DNA from: Rhodoferax sp. | Lineage (GTDB): Bacteria > Pseudomonadota > Gammaproteobacteria > Burkholderiales > Burkholderiaceae_C | DNA length: 64,000 nt | Assembly (NCBI GenBank): GCA_030685025.1 | Contig: JAUXWC010000205.1 | Coordinates: 62,001-126,000 of the forward strand | Direction: 5' to 3' | In this document: one piece after another, positions 60,505-64,000 of the stretch | Numbering within the stretch: the first letter of the stretch is position 1 | How the letters are laid out: each line of letters opens with the position of its first letter | Made by a program: the position numbers and the translations under genes | Notes under the pieces: generated by a model | Database searches by the model: none | Told to the model about the DNA's origin: nothing | Seen by the model: only the letters and a program-made list of their open reading frames with translations

Positions 60505-61058
60505 GTGGTGGCCCTGCAACAACTCCTCGGTATCGATCTGCCCATCATCCAGGCCCCGGCGCCCGCCAGCGCGCAAGCGAGCCTGCACGGCTACGCTGCT
60601 CAACTCACGCAGCGCGTCGGCGGCAATCCAGCGGGTTGATTTGGAGCCTTGTCGTTGGATGCGCCTCGCCGCTTCAATCGCCGCCGCGTTGAGGGCCGCG
60701 TTGCGCTTGCCGTGACCTTGTTCCAAGCCAGGGGCGAGGCCAGAAAGGCGCTGTCGCAAACCTGGTCACACAGGTCCCAGGAGTCGAAGCCTTTGGCCCA
60801 CGCATCCATCTGACGTGAGCCCAGTTTGGCCGGCTTGGCCACCATGCCGGCCACGATGCGGGCGTCCGCTATGCCGGTGTCCCACAGGGCGAGGGCCAGT
60901 GCATGGTCGTGGCCGAGCGTCTTGGCGATGCGGCGCATGGCCGGCATCGACAGGCCCAGGCGTTGCGCCGGGTTGATGCCAAAGCGTGCCATGCCCGCCA
61001 GTTCGGTCGGGCGGGCCTCTTGTTGCAGCAGGGTCAGCGCTTGGTGCAGGCGGTTCAT
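60505..61058 (-). pseudogene. AlkD-like DNA alkylation repair protein with internal deletion
   Basis: From the ATG at 61058 the frame reads an AlkD-like N-terminus (GMARFGINPAQRLGLSMPAMRRIAKTLG, DAWAKGFDSWDLCDQVCDSAF) to about 60720; then a different frame continues GKRNAALNAAAIEAARRIQRQGSKSTRWIAADALRELSSVAVQARL to 60505. About 60 residues of the helical repeat region are missing at the joint. A non-functional remnant. Confidence 0.75.
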
Positions 61059-61121
61059 GGGGAGAGTTTGGGCAGAGGCTGCGCGAAATCAGTATTCATG
61101 GCGGCATGACGACATGGCGGC

Positions 61122-61391
61122 ATGGTAGCGACAAGCCGTTGCGGCTTGTATGCTGGTGATCAAGCAGCCGATGCCGCACAGCCCAGGCCGTTGCCCCTGC
61201 AAATACCCGATCACGCCACGGGCTACCTGCCGCCGGACCCGCAGACTTATCTGAACACTTACGAATCGGGTTTTGGCGAACTGGTCGCGGTGCGGCACAG
61301 CGCGCAGCTCGCACGCACGCCGGCCGGCTGGGACCGGCCTTCCGTGCCACCAGGCACCAGCCCACCGGTTTGGCCCGCAATGGTTTCGTGA
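61122..61391 (+). other. Unassigned open frame, possible C-terminal gene remnant
   Basis: The stretch YLPPDPQTYLNTYESGFGELVAVRHSAQLARTPAGWDRP has balanced composition and looks like the end of a real protein, but no family is recognised and no start or upstream domain fits. The rest of 61059-61462 shows nothing. Confidence 0.3.
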
Positions 61392-61462
61392 TCACCGCGC
61401 CCGGGCGCGCATCCGGGCGCAATCTGTCTAGAATGGCACCAAACCAACCGGGAGAGTGACGC

Positions 61463-62197
61463 ATGCCGTACCTGACCAAAGGCTCCATTGGCCCCGCTGT
61501 GCGGGATTTGCAGGCCAGACTGAACCAGGTTCAGAAGCCGGTGCCACCGCTGGTGGTGGACGGCATTTTTGGCCCCAAGACGGATGCGGCGGTGCGGGCG
61601 TTCCAAGCCAAGTCCGCTCCGCCGGCCGATGGCATCGTAGGCCCCAAGACCCAGGCCGCGCTGGACGCGGCCCAGCCGCCCGGCCCCCATACCGAGAGCC
61701 TGTTCTACACCGTGCCCAGCCCCCTGCACATTGCCCAGGACCAGACCATGTCGTGCTGGTTTGCCTCCGCGCAAATGCTGATCCAGTGGAAGCGCAAGCG
61801 CACCAACATGACCGATTCGCGCCACCCCGACCCGTCGGAGTCGCCCAAGTGGTCCAAGCTTTATGCCGACAACACCGGCATCACCAATGCCAAGATTCGC
61901 GAATTCGCGCGCGACATGGGGTTTGCCATGGTGCCACCGATGTCACCCACGCCCGAGGCGATTCTGGGCTGGCTGCGGGTGTATGGGCCGTTGTGGGTGA
62001 ACGGCGTGGCTCACATCACGGTGATCGCCGGGATTCGCGGCCCCCGCAACAACACCGAGGTGCTGGTACTGGACCCGGGGCGCAAGGCCGAGTTCAGTGG
62101 CTCCTGGCGCAAGCTGCGCGAGTGGTATGTGCTGGACAAACACTCCGGGCGCGATACCGCGGCCGATGTCGAGGCGGTTTTCCTGCGCCTGCCCTGA
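61463..62197 (+). CDS. PG-binding plus papain-like cysteine peptidase
   Basis: 244 residues, no signal peptide. Two peptidoglycan-binding-type repeats ([13 protein letters not shown]...[16 protein letters not shown] and [14 protein letters not shown]) at about 8-70, followed by a papain-like/C39-like domain with C98 ([13 protein letters not shown]), H184 ([11 protein letters not shown]) and D204 ([11 protein letters not shown]) as the predicted triad. GGGAGAG lies just upstream of the ATG. Like the multi-enzyme protein at 27.5 kb it joins a wall-binding repeat to a papain-like fold; target unknown. Confidence 0.8.
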   Translation: MPYLTKGSIGPAVRDLQARLNQVQKPVPPLVVDGIFGPKTDAAVRAFQAKSAPPADGIVGPKTQAALDAAQPPGPHTESLFYTVPSPLHIAQDQTMSCWFASAQMLIQWKRKRTNMTDSRHPDPSESPKWSKLYADNTGITNAKIREFARDMGFAMVPPMSPTPEAILGWLRVYGPLWVNGVAHITVIAGIRGPRNNTEVLVLDPGRKAEFSGSWRKLREWYVLDKHSGRDTAADVEAVFLRLP

Positions 62198-62352
62198 TGG
62201 CAGGCCGAAAGGCCGACCATCATCCCCCGGTGTGGGTCGCCATCCTGGCGTATCCGGCCCGGCGCCGCCTTAACAATGGTTAATGCGCGCCATCGCTGAA
62301 GCGGCAACACTGCCATCACGGCCAACGGGCGCCGCTTCACCGAGGTAACAAC

Positions 62353-63618
62353 ATGAATTTGCGAACTGGCCGTGGCCTGCTGCAGCGGCGGTCCTTCCTG
62401 GGCGGTGGCCTGGCCGTGAGCGCCGCAGCTTTGGGCGACCTGGCGATTGCGGCCCCGGCCGCGCCGCTGGCAGTGCGTTTGCCCGATTCGATGAAGACGC
62501 TGGGTGGCGCCGATCTGCCTTACGGCCAGCCCGCCGTCCACGAGCAGGCGGTGCAACGCGTGGCCCACCCCAGCGCGCCGCAGACGGCCGGTTTTGCCAT
62601 CTGGCGCTCGCCCCTGCAGCAGCAGCGCGGCATCATCACCCCCAGCGGGCTGCACTTCTCGGTGCACCACAACGGCCTGCCCGACATCGCGCCCCAGCGC
62701 CATGAGCTGATGATCCACGGCCTGGTCAAGCGGCCCCTGCGCTTTGACATGGAGCGCTTGATGCGCTACCCCATGGTCAGCCGCATCCACTTTTTGGAGT
62801 GCGCCGGCAACTCCGCCGCCAACGCCCTGTCGCCGACCGCCACGAACCAGACGCTGGGGGACATCGCTGGCGAGGTGTCGTGTTCGGAATGGACCGGCGT
62901 GCCGCTGTCCTATTTGCTCAACGAAGCGGGCCTGCAAGACAGCGCCAAGTGGGTGGTGGCCGAAGGGGCGGACGGTGGCTCGCACGCCCGCAGTCTGCCC
63001 TTGTCGGCTCTGCTCAAGGATGCCTTTGTGGCGCTGTACCAGAACGGTGAACGCCTGCGTCCCTCGCAGGGTTACCCCATGCGGCTGTTCATGCCGGGCT
63101 GGGAGGGCAACGTGAATGTGAAGTGGTTACACCGCCTGGAGGTGACCGACCAGCCGGCCTACACCAAGGACGAGTCGGGCCTGTACACGCAAGTATTGGC
63201 CAACGGTCAGATCGAGCGTTTTGCGTTTCACATGGACGTCAAGTCGGTCATCACCCATCCCTCGGGCCTGCAGACCTTGCCCGAACCCAAGGGCTTTTTC
63301 GAGATCGCCGGGCTGGCCTGGTCGGGTTACGGGCGCGTTGCCAAAGTGGAGGTCTCGGTCGATGGCGGCGCCACCTGGGCGCTGGCGCAGTTGCATGGAC
63401 CGGTGCTGGACCGTGCTTTCACCCGCTTCACCTTGCCGTGGCGGTGGGACGGCAGACGGGCCACTTTGCTGAGCCGCGCCACCGACGAGTTTGGCCGCAG
63501 CCAGCCAACGCGCGCCGAGTGGAAGCGCAAGTACGCGATGCAGTCTTTCCACCACTACAACGCGCTACAGGCATGGCGCGTGGGCACCGATGGCCGGGTG
63601 GAGAACGTCTATGCGTAA
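62353..63618 (+). CDS. soxC: Sulfane dehydrogenase subunit SoxC
   Basis: 421 residues. Tat signal with RRSFLGGGLAV, then the molybdenum-cofactor binding fold with the ligand cysteine C150 (HFLECAGNS), GWEGNVNVKWLHRLEV and a C-terminal dimerisation domain (VEVSVDGGATWALAQLHG). SoxC, with SoxD, oxidises protein-bound sulfane sulfur in thiosulfate oxidation. The stop overlaps soxD by eight bases. The genes that should follow lie outside the window. Confidence 0.93.
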   Translation: MNLRTGRGLLQRRSFLGGGLAVSAAALGDLAIAAPAAPLAVRLPDSMKTLGGADLPYGQPAVHEQAVQRVAHPSAPQTAGFAIWRSPLQQQRGIITPSGLHFSVHHNGLPDIAPQRHELMIHGLVKRPLRFDMERLMRYPMVSRIHFLECAGNSAANALSPTATNQTLGDIAGEVSCSEWTGVPLSYLLNEAGLQDSAKWVVAEGADGGSHARSLPLSALLKDAFVALYQNGERLRPSQGYPMRLFMPGWEGNVNVKWLHRLEVTDQPAYTKDESGLYTQVLANGQIERFAFHMDVKSVITHPSGLQTLPEPKGFFEIAGLAWSGYGRVAKVEVSVDGGATWALAQLHGPVLDRAFTRFTLPWRWDGRRATLLSRATDEFGRSQPTRAEWKRKYAMQSFHHYNALQAWRVGTDGRVENVYA

Positions 63619-64000
63619 GCCCATCGTTGCGGAGTTGCTGGGGCTGGCGCTATGGCTGGTACTGGCGCTGTCGGTCGGCGCGGCTCGCGCCCAGCCGGTG
63701 GCGCCGGCCAACGTCGGTCTGGGATTGCCCCTGGAGCGCGCCCAGATTGAGCGTTTTGCCATCACCATCTTCCCCGACGGCCGCAGCCTGCCGCCAGGGC
63801 AGGGCAGCGTGGCCCAGGGCGCCAAGCTGTACCAGGCGCAATGCGCCGCCTGCCACGGCGCGAAGGGCATCGAAGGCCCAGCGGCGCGGCTGGCCGGCTC
63901 AGACGGCTTCATCGGCTGGAACGATCCGCTGCGCGTGCTGCGCATCCGCAAGTACCCGTTGCTGGTGGTGTCGGTCGGCGCCCGCTGGCCCTATGCCACC
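63611..64000 (+). CDS. soxD: SoxD cytochrome c subunit (partial, 3' end outside window)
   Basis: The first 130 residues: a signal peptide ending AARAQ, then one haem-binding CAACH motif at 78-82 (YQAQCAACHGAKGIEGPAARLAG). Overlap with soxC and this signature support SoxD, the haem partner of SoxC. Confidence 0.9.
   Translation, partial: MRKPIVAELLGLALWLVLALSVGAARAQPVAPANVGLGLPLERAQIERFAITIFPDGRSLPPGQGSVAQGAKLYQAQCAACHGAKGIEGPAARLAGSDGFIGWNDPLRVLRIRKYPLLVVSVGARWPYAT

Overview
The window is a GC-rich, densely coding stretch of a Betaproteobacterium, most likely a member of the Burkholderiales near the family Comamonadaceae. This is inferred from gene order and protein flavour: glnA - exported protein - ntrB - ntrC, paired DUF1631 proteins, a TAXI binding protein with a C-terminal anchor, a Pseudomonas-type bkd operon, and soxC-soxD at the edge. 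No tRNA, rRNA, CRISPR array, prophage or complete insertion sequence was seen.

Layout. 1-2.6 kb: beta-glucan catabolism (GH94 phosphorylase-like protein cut by the window edge, GH1 beta-glucosidase, LacI-type operator). 3-8 kb: glyoxalase I, a cupin protein, a PAS-PAS-PAS-GGDEF diguanylate cyclase, and a DEAD-box helicase (rhlE) whose 3' end overlaps a Rossmann protein in another frame. 8.3-14.8 kb: two divergent DUF1631 paralogues either side of ettA. 14.8-21.7 kb: TAXI protein, P1 peptidase, rRNA pseudouridine synthase, lipoprotein, hydrolase, EI24 membrane protein, molybdopterin-binding-fold protein. 21.7-26.7 kb: nitrogen regulation, with a sigma-54 promoter and strong terminator around glnA. 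26.7-30.6 kb: a 5'-truncated alkane hydroxylase and a roughly 1000-residue multi-enzyme protein (peptidoglycan-binding-like, GH19-like, papain-like, esterase) interrupted by two single-base frameshifts. 30.7-37.2 kb: exodeoxyribonuclease III, DUF2189, folA, a DMT exporter, thyA, ccdAB, a GlcD-type oxidase, DUF2069. 37.2-49.4 kb: YihY/BrkB, hydrolases, metY, a CBS protein, toxin-antitoxin pairs, aroC, aroQ, trhP, arfB and DMT transporters. 49.4-51.5 kb: a wrecked FAD oxidoreductase and a GNAT. 52.1-57.1 kb: the branched-chain 2-oxoacid dehydrogenase operon (bkdA1-bkdA2-bkdB-lpdV). 57.2-61.4 kb: a gene graveyard holding a few intact genes (Phd/PIN, a 63-residue membrane protein, DUF5071). 61.4-64 kb: a PG-binding/papain-like protein, then soxC and the start of soxD.

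Three themes stand out. First, a short palindromic element (GTTGAGGACAGAGC ... GGTCTGTCCCGCA) occurs five times: inside one reading frame, at the broken end of another, and between ntrB and ntrC. Second, several genes are decayed by internal or terminal deletions (alkB, the FAD oxidoreductase, a GNAT, an AlkD-like protein, a DUF4143 ATPase, an lpd fragment). Third, four toxin-antitoxin-like pairs are present, one of which (ccdAB) abuts thyA with a 2-base gap. The best candidates for undescribed biology are the multi-enzyme protein at 27.5-30.6 kb and the palindromic element family.
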